Source: Anaerolineales bacterium (GTDB lineage: Bacteria; Chloroflexota; Anaerolineae; Anaerolineales; DRMV01). From it: 34,236 bases of DNA. Under the pieces are notes generated by a model, which was not told the DNA's origin, ran no database searches, and worked only from the letters and a program-made list of their open reading frames with translations. The DNA lies in contig JALVVL010000021.1 in NCBI GenBank assembly GCA_027023425.1, positions 1-34,236 on the forward strand, written 5' to 3'. This document shows, in pieces, positions 1-7,456 of this stretch. Both the position numbers and the translations under genes were made by a program. How positions within the stretch are numbered: the stretch's first letter is position 1; each line of letters opens with the position of its first letter.

Positions 1-3
1 CAT
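1..3 (-). CDS. Start codon of a leftward gene cut by the window edge
   Basis: The complement reads AAGGAGG, five bases, then ATG at positions 3-1. This is a textbook ribosome binding site and start codon. The gene runs leftward out of the window, so nothing can be said about its product. A matching promoter lies just upstream (36-64). Confidence 0.6.
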
Positions 4-35
4 GGTAACCTCCTTGTATTGGTTTGGAGGCCTTG

Positions 36-64
36 AGGATACCATGTCAGCCTTGTTTTTTCAA
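36..64 (-). promoter_or_regulatory. Promoter for the leftward truncated gene
   Basis: On the minus strand TTGAAA (64-59) is followed by a 17-base spacer and TATCCT (41-36). Transcription would begin near position 29, giving a leader of about 26 bases before the ATG at 3. The spacing is ideal; the -10 box is only a fair match. Confidence 0.4.
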
Positions 65-265
65 AATTTGAAAGCCTGATTCAATTTTTCTTTCCCTATC
101 CCCTTATCTGTCCGCCCCTGAACCTTGGTAAGGGAGGGAAGGGGGCGGCTACGGCGACGCGACAGCGTTGCCGTAGCGGGGGAAGGGAGAGATCAACCCC
201 CAAAGGTGACGCAGGGAGATTTGGCAGCCAACCAGGGCAACGGCATAAAAAATCACGGGCGTCCG

Positions 266-274
266 TGCTATACT
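266..274 (+). promoter_or_regulatory. Extended -10 promoter upstream of the S9 peptidase
   Basis: TGC-TATACT is a good extended -10 element. No convincing -35 box lies 16-18 bases upstream, as is often so for extended -10 promoters. It would start a leader of about 165 bases containing the hairpin at 295-325 and the palindrome at 326-337. Confidence 0.35.
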
Positions 275-294
275 TTTTTCCAGAACGCCCACCC

Positions 295-325
295 AATTTC
301 GGAGGCTGGCGCGGCCTCCGAAATT
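295..325 (+). repeat. 12-bp inverted repeat in the S9 peptidase leader
   Basis: AATTTCGGAGGC (295-306) pairs perfectly with GCCTCCGAAATT (314-325) around a 7-base loop. The right arm runs into TTTT, so in RNA it could act as a weak terminator or attenuator ahead of the peptidase gene, or it may be a dispersed palindromic repeat. Confidence 0.5.
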
Positions 326-337
326 TTCCACGTGGAA
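326..337. repeat. 12-bp perfect palindrome TTCCACGTGGAA
   Basis: This palindrome with a CACGTG core abuts the hairpin at 295-325. It has the form of a regulator operator, but only one copy was seen in the window and no regulator gene is nearby. Confidence 0.3.
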
Positions 338-348
338 GCATCTCCCCC

Positions 349-432
349 GACCCAACGCCCCAACGACCCTACGACCCTACGACTCAACGCCCCAACGACC
401 TAACAACTTTACACCCCAACGCCCCCAAACCA
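349..432 (+). repeat. Low-complexity microrepeat (CCCAACGACC / CTACGACC words)
   Basis: Degenerate 8-10-base words (CCCAACGACC, CTACGACC, CCCAACGCC) fill the 80 bases just before the peptidase ribosome binding site. The strand is C/A-rich and nearly free of G, so an RNA here would be largely unstructured. No coding sense is apparent. Confidence 0.6.
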
Positions 433-447
433 CTACAGGAGTTTAAA

Positions 448-2454
448 ATGCCTCCCCGCACCATCACCCCCCAAGACCTCTACCGCTTCCGTTTGATTCA
501 GGAACTGCAAATTTCCCCCGACGGCGAGCACGTGGTCTTCACCGTCCAGCGGGTAGACCGCAAGACCGAGAAAAAATACACCAACCTGTGGCTGGTCTCC
601 ACCCGCAACGGGCGCAGCCGCCAGTTCACCAGCGGCGACCAGAACGACACCATGCCCCGCTGGTCGCCCGACGGCAAGACCATTGCCTTCGTTTCCAACC
701 GCGACGACGAAAAACAGCCGCAAATCTACCTCATCCCCACTGACGGCGGTGAAGCCCGCAAACTCACCAACCTCAAGGGGCGCATTGCCAGCCTGGAATG
801 GTCGCCCGACGGCAAGCGCCTGCTCATCGGCTTCCGGGAACCCGACCCCGACGCACTGGAACGCGAAAAAGACCCCCGCAAGAAGGATTTAGGGCCGGAG
901 TTTTTCCACCTAACGCGCTTGCACTACAAAGCCGACGGCATGGGCTTGCTGCCCAAGCGCACCCAACACCTCTGGCTGGTGGACGCCCGCACCGGCAAGG
1001 CCACCCAACTCACACCCGACCACGAAATTTACGAGGAATACGGCGCGGTGTGGTCGCCCGACGGCAAATGGATTTACTACCTCAGCAACCGCCAGCCCGA
1101 CCCCGACCGCGCGCCCGAAGCCATTGACATTTTCCGCATCCCTGCGGAAGGCGGCGAGCCGGAGCGCATCCCTACGCCCGTGGGGCCCAAGGGCAACCTC
1201 GCCATCTCGCCCGACGGCAAATGGCTGGCTTACCTTGGCAATGAAGGGCTATTTGAGTGGTGGCGCGCCACCTCGTTGTGGGTGGTGCCCACCGACGGAA
1301 GCGGCGAAGCGCGCAATTTGACCATCGCGCACGACATGCACACCTCGGCAAGCATCATCAACGACCTCATCGCGGCCATCAGCACCACCCCACCCCAGTG
1401 GACGCCCGATTCGGAAGCACTTTACTTCCAAAACGCGCGCCACGGCAAGGTGCAACTCTGCCGCATCCGCCGCGACGGCACGGGACTGGAAACGCTGATT
1501 GACGAAAAAGGTGCGGTTGGCGCACTTTCGCTTTCCAAAGACGGGCGCACGTTGGCCTATTTCTACGGCAATCTCACCGACCCGGGGCAAATTTACCGCA
1601 TGGACACCGCCACCGGCCGCCGCCGCCAACTCACCCGCGTCAACGCGTGGCTGCGCCGCACCAATTTGGGCGAAACCGAAGAAGTCTGGTTCACCAACCC
1701 CGAAGACGGCTACCGCCTGCAGGGCTGGATTCTCAAGCCGCCTGATTTTGACCCCTCCAAAAAATACCCGCTGATTCTGGAAATCCACGGCGGCCCGATG
1801 ACCCAATACGGCTTTTTGATGATGCACGAGTTTTACACGCTGGCCGCGCAGGGCTACGTGGTGGGCTTTTGCAACCCCCGCGGCGGCACCGGCTACGGCG
1901 AAGCGCACACCAAGGCCATCTGGGGCAACTGGGGCGACCGCGATTACAGCGACATCATGGCTTGGGCCGACTACCTCGCCGCCCTGCCCTACGTGGACGA
2001 AGCGCGCATGGGCGTGACCGGCGGCAGTTACGGCGGCTACATGACACTGTGGATCATCGGCCATACCGGGCGCTTCAAGGCCGCGGTTGCCCAGCGGTCG
2101 GTCTCCAACCACATCAGCATGTGGGGCGCGAGCGACATGAACTACCTCACCCAGCACCTTATCGGCGTGGGCAAACCCCCGTGGGAGGCGTTAGACGATT
2201 ACTGGCGCATGTCGCCCCTGCCCTACTTGCACAAAGCCACTACGCCCACCCTCATCATCCACAGCGAGCAGGATTTGCGCTGCCCCATTGACCAAGGCGA
2301 GCAGGCCTATGTTGCGCTAAAGTATAGTGGGGTAGAAACCGAATTTGTGCGCTTTCCGGGCGAATCGCACGGGCTTTCGCGCGTTGGCCGCACCGATAGG
2401 CGCATTGCGCGGCTGAACCACATTGTCGGCTGGTTCAACAAGCACTTGCGCTGA
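448..2454 (+). CDS. S9 family (prolyl oligopeptidase-type) serine peptidase
   Basis: A predicted cytosolic serine peptidase of 668 residues, resembling acylaminoacyl-peptidases/dipeptidyl aminopeptidases that trim short peptides. The N-terminal half is a beta-propeller with repeated WSPDGK-type (PD40) motifs. The C-terminal part is an alpha/beta hydrolase with nucleophile Ser527 in GGSYGGY, Asp609 in SEQD and His641 in ESHG, a complete triad in the usual order. I chose ATG 448 because AGGAG lies 6 bases before it. The frame is open further upstream, but that stretch is microrepeat and hairpin and has no ribosome binding site. No signal peptide is visible. The next gene begins 50 bases downstream on the same strand and may share the transcript. 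The exact subfamily (S9C versus another) is uncertain. Confidence 0.93.
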   Translation: MPPRTITPQDLYRFRLIQELQISPDGEHVVFTVQRVDRKTEKKYTNLWLVSTRNGRSRQFTSGDQNDTMPRWSPDGKTIAFVSNRDDEKQPQIYLIPTDGGEARKLTNLKGRIASLEWSPDGKRLLIGFREPDPDALEREKDPRKKDLGPEFFHLTRLHYKADGMGLLPKRTQHLWLVDARTGKATQLTPDHEIYEEYGAVWSPDGKWIYYLSNRQPDPDRAPEAIDIFRIPAEGGEPERIPTPVGPKGNLAISPDGKWLAYLGNEGLFEWWRATSLWVVPTDGSGEARNLTIAHDMHTSASIINDLIAAISTTPPQWTPDSEALYFQNARHGKVQLCRIRRDGTGLETLIDEKGAVGALSLSKDGRTLAYFYGNLTDPGQIYRMDTATGRRRQLTRVNAWLRRTNLGETEEVWFTNPEDGYRLQGWILKPPDFDPSKKYPLILEIHGGPMTQYGFLMMHEFYTLAAQGYVVGFCNPRGGTGYGEAHTKAIWGNWGDRDYSDIMAWADYLAALPYVDEARMGVTGGSYGGYMTLWIIGHTGRFKAAVAQRSVSNHISMWGASDMNYLTQHLIGVGKPPWEALDDYWRMSPLPYLHKATTPTLIIHSEQDLRCPIDQGEQAYVALKYSGVETEFVRFPGESHGLSRVGRTDRRIARLNHIVGWFNKHLR

Positions 2455-2504
2455 AAACAAAGTCGGCATCCGCATTCAAAACAAACCACGAAAGAGAGGG
2501 GTTT

Positions 2505-3419
2505 ATGGAAACAATCATCAAAGTTAGCAAACTGGTCAAGCGCTACGGCGACTTTACCGCCGTGGACCGCATTTCCTTTTCCGTCGCCAAAGGAGAAGTG
2601 TTTGCCCTGCTGGGGCCAAACGGCGCCGGCAAAACCTCCACCATTCGGGTGCTGATGGGCATATTACTTCCGGACGAGGGCGAAGTGCGGCTTTTTGGCA
2701 AAGAGCCGCACGAAGTGCGCAACCTTGTGGGGTATTTGCCGGAGGCGCGCGGCCTTTACCGCGGCGCCCGCCTGCTCCCCCTTCTCACATACTTGGGCAC
2801 GCTAAAAGGGATGCCAGAAGCGAAGGCGCGCGCAAGCGCCCTTGCTTGGCTAAAGCGCTTTGGGCTGGAAAAATGGGCAAAGCGCAAGGTGCGCGAACTT
2901 TCGCATGGCATGCAACAGAAGGCACAACTGGCAGTCGCCCTGATGCACGACCCCGCAATACTCGTTTTGGATGAGCCGTTTCAGGGATTGGATCCGGTCA
3001 ATGTGCAAATTGTGAAAGATTTGGTGCGGGAGGCGCGCGAATCCGGCAAAACGGTGCTGTTGAGTTCACACCAGTTGGTGCACGTTGAAGCACTGGCCAA
3101 CAGCATTGCACTAATCAACAGAGGCAAAATTGTGGCATACGGAACGCTGGAAGAGTTGAAGCGGCGCTATTCCCGCGGCGATGTTGCGCTCAAGTTGGAA
3201 AACGACGTCCCATTGCCGGAAGGACTGCCCATCACAAAGGCGTGGCGCGAAGGTGAGAATTGGCATTTGCTCCCCAAAAGCGGCACTTCCCCAAAGGAAA
3301 TTTTGCGCTTGCTCGTGGAAGCAGGCGCACCGGTGGAACGCTACGAAGTGGTTTATCCCTCGCTGGAAGAAATTTTCCTGCGGGCGGTAGAAGAAAGCGG
3401 CGAAAGCCAAGGGAGGTAA
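2505..3419 (+). CDS. ABC transporter ATP-binding protein (NatA-like)
   Basis: ATPase subunit of an ABC-2 type exporter, 304 residues. Walker A is GPNGAGKT (37-44), the signature is LSHGM (132-136) in place of canonical LSGGQ, Walker B is ILVLDE (152-157) and the H-loop His is 189. A C-terminal extension of about 80 residues ending near EEIFLRAVEE is typical of NatA/YhaQ-like subunits. GAGAGGGG precedes the ATG at 2505. The permease starts four bases after its stop, so the two form a transporter. Substrate is unknown; NatAB relatives export sodium or confer drug or peptide resistance. GC is visibly lower than in the upstream peptidase gene. Confidence 0.92.
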   Translation: METIIKVSKLVKRYGDFTAVDRISFSVAKGEVFALLGPNGAGKTSTIRVLMGILLPDEGEVRLFGKEPHEVRNLVGYLPEARGLYRGARLLPLLTYLGTLKGMPEAKARASALAWLKRFGLEKWAKRKVRELSHGMQQKAQLAVALMHDPAILVLDEPFQGLDPVNVQIVKDLVREARESGKTVLLSSHQLVHVEALANSIALINRGKIVAYGTLEELKRRYSRGDVALKLENDVPLPEGLPITKAWREGENWHLLPKSGTSPKEILRLLVEAGAPVERYEVVYPSLEEIFLRAVEESGESQGR

Positions 3420-3423
3420 AAGC

Positions 3424-4656
3424 ATGAACTGGCAGAAAGTGTTTCGCGTGGCAGTCTACGAATTTCGCACAAATGTAGTGCGCGGCGGATACTTATTCGC
3501 CACATTCGGAATTCCCTTGCTGGGGCTGTTGGTGGTGATGGTTTTGCATGCCCTCACCTCCCCCTCCATCACCAAAGTGGAAACCACAAAGGTGAGCATT
3601 GGGCGTATAGCCGTTTACGACCGCTCCGGCATTTTGCCGCGAGGCGCTCCCCTGCCGCGCCCATTTGTGGCCGTTTCGGATTTTGAAAAAGCAAAGGAAG
3701 AAACGGTAAAAGGCAAGTTTCGGGCATTAGTGCTAACCCCAGAAGACTATACGAAACGGCGTGAGGTGACCGTTTACGCCACCAAAGGAATTGCCGACCT
3801 TGACAGCGTAGTAGAGCGGCTTGGCTATTTGCTGTTGTATGCTCGCCTAAGCCCTCACTACTCGGCCGCGGAGGCACAACGCTTGCTCCAGCCGCTTAGA
3901 ATGAACCTTGTGCTCATAACCAAAGAATCCGAGGTTAGCAGTGGCGGACGGATGTTCACTGGTTACGTTTTGAGCATGATTTTCTTCACAGCCATCTTCA
4001 TCTCAGCAGGGTATTTGCTTCAAAGCGTTGCAGCAGAAAAAGAAAGCCACCTGATTGAAATTTTGCTTTCCTCGCTCAATTCCATGGAGTTGCTTTGGGG
4101 TAAAGTTATTGGGCTGGCAGGGTTAGGGTTATTGCAAGTTGTTGTATGGTTGGCGAGCGTGTGGTATTTAGGCAAGCATGTTTCAATAGGGGTTCAAGAC
4201 TTTGAAATACCGCTCAAACAACTAATGCACCCCGATTTGCAAATCATAATAGCGGCTTTGGTAATTATGCCGCTCGGCTACATTACCTACGGTTTGCTTT
4301 TAGCAGGTTTTGGCGCTCTCGGAGATAATTTCCGCGAAAGCCAGCAATTCTCCGCCGTTGTTTCCTTCATTGCAATCACGCCGTTTATGTTCAATTACTT
4401 TTTCTTCATGCACCCCGATAGTTGGGTTGTGCGTGCCTTTTGTTACTTCCCCCTGACTGCTCCAGTAGCGGTTTTTCTGCGGCTTTCTGTGGAATCGGTG
4501 CCTTGGTGGGATCTTGGGATTTCGCTTGTCGCGCTTGCTTTAGGAGCGGCCATCAGTTTGTGGATAGGGGTAAGGTTGTTTAGAGTTGGTGTTTTGCTTT
4601 CTGGCAAGCGGCCTTCTGTCAAAGAGATTTGGAAAATTTTGAAAAATCCGGCTTGA
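3424..4656 (+). CDS. ABC-2 type permease (NatB-like)
   Basis: Membrane subunit pairing with the ATPase just upstream, 410 residues. One N-terminal membrane segment (about 25-45) is followed by a large extracytoplasmic domain of roughly 130 residues. Several membrane helices then begin near GYVLSMIFFTAIFISAGYLL. The motif AAEKESHLIEILLSS after the second helix is typical of NatB/YhaP-type ABC-2 permeases. GGGAGG lies 7 bases before the ATG. AT content rises toward the 3' end, unlike most neighbouring genes, which may mean separate ancestry for the two-gene unit. A strong terminator follows at 4677-4730. Confidence 0.9.
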   Translation: MNWQKVFRVAVYEFRTNVVRGGYLFATFGIPLLGLLVVMVLHALTSPSITKVETTKVSIGRIAVYDRSGILPRGAPLPRPFVAVSDFEKAKEETVKGKFRALVLTPEDYTKRREVTVYATKGIADLDSVVERLGYLLLYARLSPHYSAAEAQRLLQPLRMNLVLITKESEVSSGGRMFTGYVLSMIFFTAIFISAGYLLQSVAAEKESHLIEILLSSLNSMELLWGKVIGLAGLGLLQVVVWLASVWYLGKHVSIGVQDFEIPLKQLMHPDLQIIIAALVIMPLGYITYGLLLAGFGALGDNFRESQQFSAVVSFIAITPFMFNYFFFMHPDSWVVRAFCYFPLTAPVAVFLRLSVESVPWWDLGISLVALALGAAISLWIGVRLFRVGVLLSGKRPSVKEIWKILKNPA

Positions 4657-4676
4657 AGTTTTGGCTGTGAAGGGCG

Positions 4677-4730
4677 ATAAACCGTGGAGGAACTTCGGGT
4701 ATGAAAGAAGTTCCTCCATGGTTTATTTTT
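4677..4730 (+). terminator. Intrinsic terminator of the ABC transporter genes
   Basis: A 20-bp stem (4677-4696 with 4707-4726, one G-T pair, 10-base loop) is followed by a T-tract. It begins 20 bases after the permease stop and separates this unit from the leftward rep-like gene that ends at 4841. Confidence 0.9.
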
Positions 4731-4756
4731 AAGTGAGGACGTGGTTAAGGGTTAAA

Positions 4757-4908
4757 TTGCGGGAAAAAATTGGCCATTTCAGGGGGCAAAAATTGGCCGA
4801 GCCGCGGGAAAAATTTGGCGTTGCCGAAGGAAAAAATTGGCTAAGCCGCGGGAAGGTTTTGTCCCCCCTGTGGGAAAGCGGGGGGTTCGCCGAGGGAAAT
4901 TTTTGGCG
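4757..4908 (+). repeat. Iteron-like direct repeats with ~22-bp period
   Basis: Units resembling CCGCGGGAAAAAATTGGC recur with TTGG at 4770, 4793, 4815 and 4837 (spacing 23, 22, 22). A degenerate unit lies near 4859 and a further copy (CGAGGGAAATTTTTGGCG) at 4891-4908. The last units lie inside the 3' end of the leftward rep-like gene and encode its C-terminal tail. Two more copies occur at 10299-10316 and 10385-10402, past the ParB gene. The period and A/T-rich core recall plasmid iterons; that role is inference. Confidence 0.6.
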
Positions 4909-6427
4909 TTTCTGTGGAAATCGCCGCGAGCGCTTCGGCGGCTCTTCCGAGGATGTCGTTGGGAGCGGTTGTGCTTGTTGCCCGTCGCAACAAGCCGAGG
5001 GCTTCCTCCATTTTCCCTGCCTTCATCAGTTCTTGCAAAGTTACCAGTAGCGAAAAGTCCTTTTGCTGAATGCACGAAGCCATCAGCATAGTTGCCACGC
5101 GATAAGCCGCCTCGTCCTCGGGAGTGAGGGGCTCTACCGTTTGGACGGCGATTTTGAAGGCGGCGCTTCTGCTGGCTTCTCGGCGCACGAAGGCGGCGGC
5201 GGGCGGGGTGTGGATGTCGGCTGGGGCATCTAACGGCAGCGGGGGGATGAGGTCGCGCACGTAGCGAACTTTTTTGAGGTGCGCTTGCCAAGCGATTTCG
5301 CGGGCGCTTTTTCGCAAAATGCGGAATCCCCCGACGCCGCGCTGCCCTCCCCTTTCGGCTTCGTGGCGCAGCGCGATGTAAATCCACGCCAGCGTATGCC
5401 CAAGGCGGGGCAGGTGGCGTTGGATGAAGTACCATGTGATGAACAATTTGCCCGCGCTTTCCAAGATGGCCGTTTCTAACAATTCGGCCATTTGCAGTGC
5501 TTTTGCCGTTTCCTCTTGGGGGAGGTGAAGCCTTTGCAAATGCTCTGCCACTGCTTCGCGCACGGTTTGCACCCGCTCGGGCAAAGCCGCTATGCCGCTG
5601 TTTGGCATCTCGGCCAAGAAAAACGAGGCCGGTCGTTGGACGGCTTGGGCAAGTGCGGCCAGCGGGTCTCTTTCAAGGCCGTGCGTCTCCAAAAATTGCA
5701 TCACTTTTTGGAAGTCGTGCGGAGTGAGCGGCAAATCGGCGGTAAAGATGTAGCGGTTGGGGGCTTGGCGGTTGGCGTAGAGGTGGCGGTCGCGCTCAAC
5801 GCTCACGAGCGGCTTGAGCAAGCCGCGGTTGAGGATGTTGTTTATGGTGCGCGGCGTCAAATTGCTCCAGTATGCGAGGGTGGCGCGCTGCACCTCAACT
5901 GCTTGCCCGGAGGGGATTTTGTGCCCCGGCCCGTGCGGGGTGGTGTTGGCGAGAAAATGCGCTTGCCGCAGGGCGACGTAGAGCCAACCTGCCCGCGTGC
6001 CGATATACGGCAGCCAGCGCAGGAAATAGCCGGGGACGAACACCACGCGGTGGGGCTGAATGAGGGCATCGCGCAGCCGGAGGCTTAGTGCGCTGAGGTC
6101 AAGGTGCGGCGTGCGCGAAATCGGAGCGGCTTGCGGAACAATTGTTCCGCTTGCTTTTTCCGCGCGGTGCTCGGTTACTGCGAATACCAGTTTTACCGGC
6201 CTGTTGAGGAGAGCGCGCAGGTAAGTTTCCAGCGTTGAGCGCAGTCTACTTTCCAGCCAATCGCGTGCATAGGCGTTTGCTACCCCCACGGTTAGGGTTT
6301 CGCCGTCAAAAGAGATGGGGCGCGCGTCGCGCACCCATGCCTCGTAGTCGGCACGGTTGAGCGTGTATCGCAATTGACTGACGGCGTCGCTCCAAGCCGC
6401 TTGGGCTTGGGCTAAGAGGGAAGTCAT
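4841..6427 (-). CDS. Putative replication-initiator-like protein with DnaA domain-I-like N-terminus
   Basis: 528 residues. Residues ~11-85 (AWSDAVSQLRYTLNRADYEAW onward) resemble DnaA N-terminal domain I. No AAA+ or DnaA domain-IV follows. Instead there appear to be two related helical DNA-binding-like modules: ~128-205 (FLRWLPYIGTRAGWLYVALR, then LAYWSNLTPRTINNIL, helix-turn-helix-like) and ~328-395 (FIQRHLPRLGHTLAWIYIALR, then AREIAWQAHLKKVRYVRDLI). ATG 6427 was chosen because AGGAAGG abuts it and the domain begins soon after; a TTG at 6490 is possible. The last ~25 residues are encoded by iteron-like repeat DNA. Palindrome copy 1 lies inside codons 93-99. Context (AAA+ ATPase, ParA, ParB) suggests a role in replication or segregation; biochemical function is unknown. 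Confidence 0.7.
   Translation of the reverse strand: MTSLLAQAQAAWSDAVSQLRYTLNRADYEAWVRDARPISFDGETLTVGVANAYARDWLESRLRSTLETYLRALLNRPVKLVFAVTEHRAEKASGTIVPQAAPISRTPHLDLSALSLRLRDALIQPHRVVFVPGYFLRWLPYIGTRAGWLYVALRQAHFLANTTPHGPGHKIPSGQAVEVQRATLAYWSNLTPRTINNILNRGLLKPLVSVERDRHLYANRQAPNRYIFTADLPLTPHDFQKVMQFLETHGLERDPLAALAQAVQRPASFFLAEMPNSGIAALPERVQTVREAVAEHLQRLHLPQEETAKALQMAELLETAILESAGKLFITWYFIQRHLPRLGHTLAWIYIALRHEAERGGQRGVGGFRILRKSAREIAWQAHLKKVRYVRDLIPPLPLDAPADIHTPPAAAFVRREASRSAAFKIAVQTVEPLTPEDEAAYRVATMLMASCIQQKDFSLLVTLQELMKAGKMEEALGLLRRATSTTAPNDILGRAAEALAAISTETPKISLGEPPAFPQGGQNLPAA
6133..6150. promoter_or_regulatory. Candidate parS-like palindrome, copy 1
   Basis: GCGGAACAATTGTTCCGC, a perfect 18-bp palindrome lying inside the rep-like coding sequence (residues 93-99). 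The same site recurs just after parA and just after parB and nowhere else in the window. Confidence 0.6.
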
Positions 6428-6477
6428 CCTTCCTGCTCCGATTTCCCCGCAGAGCAGGCAAGGCGCAGACGAGGGGC

Positions 6478-6534
6478 GCGACAAAGCCAAAATGCCACAT
6501 TTGCCGCTAAATGCTTGACAAATGCGACAAAGCC
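6478..6534 (+). repeat. Pair of 11-bp direct repeats around the RNA promoter
   Basis: GCGACAAAGCC occurs at 6478-6488 and 6524-6534, 46 bp apart. The second copy sits in the spacer of the promoter at 6515-6542. An inverted CATTTG/CAAATG pair lies between them. This layout suits binding of a repressor or initiator upstream of the rep-like gene. Confidence 0.4.
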
Positions 6535-6542
6535 CCTATAAT
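6515..6542 (+). promoter_or_regulatory. Consensus sigma-70 type promoter driving a short RNA
   Basis: TTGACA (6515-6520), 16-base spacer, TATAAT (6537-6542): both hexamers match consensus exactly. It points rightward, opposite to the flanking rep-like and ATPase genes. No gene lies between it and the terminator at 6618-6658. Confidence 0.75.
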
Positions 6543-6567
6543 TGGCAGTGGACTGGTTCTGCCAATT
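6540..6567 (+). promoter_or_regulatory. Inverted repeat over the -10/+1 region (possible operator)
   Basis: AATTGGCAG (6540-6548) and CTGCCAATT (6559-6567) form a perfect 9-bp inverted repeat with a 10-base gap. It overlaps the -10 box and the expected transcription start, where a repressor would block initiation. Confidence 0.45.
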
Positions 6568-6658
6568 GATTCTGCCCGCCTGCGCCCCCAGCCTGCCCGC
6601 CGGGGCGCTTGGCTTTTAAGCCGTGCCCGAATTCTGCCCTATTCGGGCACGGCTTTTT
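6549..6658 (+). ncRNA. Putative ~110-nt regulatory RNA, antisense to the rep-like leader
   Basis: This short unit lies between a consensus promoter (6515-6542) and a 15-bp terminator hairpin (6618-6658). No start codon with a ribosome binding site was seen. An internal stem pairs GCGCCCC (6582-6588) with GGGGCGC (6602-6608). Readthrough transcripts from the ATPase gene into the rep-like gene would be complementary to it, as with plasmid counter-transcribed RNAs that limit Rep synthesis. The transcript is inferred from signals only; the antisense role is a hypothesis. Confidence 0.5.
6618..6658 (+). terminator. Intrinsic terminator of the short RNA
   Basis: AAGCCGTGCCCGAAT (6618-6632) pairs perfectly with ATTCGGGCACGGCTT (6641-6655), 8-base loop, ending in five T. 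The T-tract is on the rightward side, so it chiefly serves the short RNA. The hairpin touches the stop codon of the leftward ATPase gene and may also weakly terminate that transcript. Confidence 0.85.
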
Positions 6659-7439
6659 AGATCTGTACCGGCGTTTCCTCTAACATCCACGCTTCAACGG
6701 TCGCACCTTCTCCCTGTAACAGCGTTTCTACGGCGTTTTTGCAAACGGCCAAGGTTTTGCGCGGGTTTCCTTGCGAAAGCATGTAAACCCTTTCCATCGC
6801 TTCCGGCGTGAACAGCGGGGTGGCCGTTCTGCCGGCGCGCCGACTTATCTCATCCAGCACGAACACCAGCGTGTCGTAATCCCACGGGTCAAGCAAGTAG
6901 CGCACCACATTGCCAACGCCCCAGTTTTCCCAAGGGTAGTTGAAAATTTCGTAGCCTGTTACGACCACCGTTGTGCGCTCCGCAAGGGTGGCTATTAGTT
7001 GCCCTTGCGCGGGGATAAGTTTGTGTGGGTCTTGGTCCACTACTATGCCAGCGTATTGCCTTTCCAAAAATTCCAACAGGCGTCGGCGGCGGTTTTCCTC
7101 TTCCTTCACCCGCGGAAGGCCTAACTCGTCATTTATGAGTTTTAGCATTCGGTTGGGGGTGCGAGGGGCTGTGGCGACGGCAAGCGGGGAGGGCAGGTGG
7201 CCTCCGGCCAAAAAACGGGCAAAGGCCGATTTGCCGCTGCCGCGCTCGCCATCTATCAGCACAAGCCCTTTCTCTTGTCCAAACCACCGCTGGCGCACTT
7301 CTTGATAAATTCGCGCCAATTGGGGGGTGGGGATGAAATAGCGCCCGTCCGCGAAATCCTCAAATGGATTTTCCAGCAGACGGAGCATTTTGAGGCGCAA
7401 CATTCGTTGTAGGGGGTGTGCATCTACGGCTGAATACAT
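6657..7439 (-). CDS. AAA+ ATPase of ExeA/TniB/Cdc6-like type
   Basis: 260-residue P-loop ATPase. Walker A is GERGSGKS in the first quarter. A Walker B-like strand IVVDQD comes about 65 residues later, then VVVTGYEIFNY where sensor-1 would sit. The C-terminal region (FTPEAMERVYMLSQGNPRKTLAVCKNAVETL) resembles the lid helices of ExeA, TniB and Cdc6/ORC ATPases. ATG 7439 is preferred to GTG 7445 because GAGGTG, overlapping that GTG, forms its ribosome binding site. It is transcribed leftward toward the rep-like gene, away from parA, from its own promoter (7457-7485). The context suggests an accessory loader or regulator for the rep-like protein or the partition complex; no specific function can be read from the sequence. 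Confidence 0.75.
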   Translation of the reverse strand: MYSAVDAHPLQRMLRLKMLRLLENPFEDFADGRYFIPTPQLARIYQEVRQRWFGQEKGLVLIDGERGSGKSAFARFLAGGHLPSPLAVATAPRTPNRMLKLINDELGLPRVKEEENRRRRLLEFLERQYAGIVVDQDPHKLIPAQGQLIATLAERTTVVVTGYEIFNYPWENWGVGNVVRYLLDPWDYDTLVFVLDEISRRAGRTATPLFTPEAMERVYMLSQGNPRKTLAVCKNAVETLLQGEGATVEAWMLEETPVQI

Positions 7440-7456
7440 TTTCACCTCGCACCGGC

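Noticed and set aside
326-337. TTCCACGTGGAA as a canonical chromosomal parS
   Set aside because: It shares only the CACGTG core with the consensus; five of the sixteen aligned positions differ and there is one copy, far from parB.
1249-2157. Leftward 302-codon frame inside the S9 peptidase gene
   Set aside because: Shadow frame of a high-GC gene. The forward frame carries a complete catalytic triad and propeller motifs.
4733-5050. Rightward 105-codon frame opposite the rep-like gene end
   Set aside because: It is the translation of iteron-like repeats and the antisense of a gene with better coding signals; no ribosome binding site.
6428-6490. TTG start for the rep-like gene at 6490
   Set aside because: The added 21 residues are not domain-like, and AGGAAGG lies directly before ATG 6427. 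It cannot be fully excluded because that spacing is short.
7440-7445. GTG start for the AAA+ ATPase at 7445 (and similar GTG starts at 19433 and 25841)
   Set aside because: In each case that GTG lies within the Shine-Dalgarno sequence of a start codon six bases further in, which has correct spacing.
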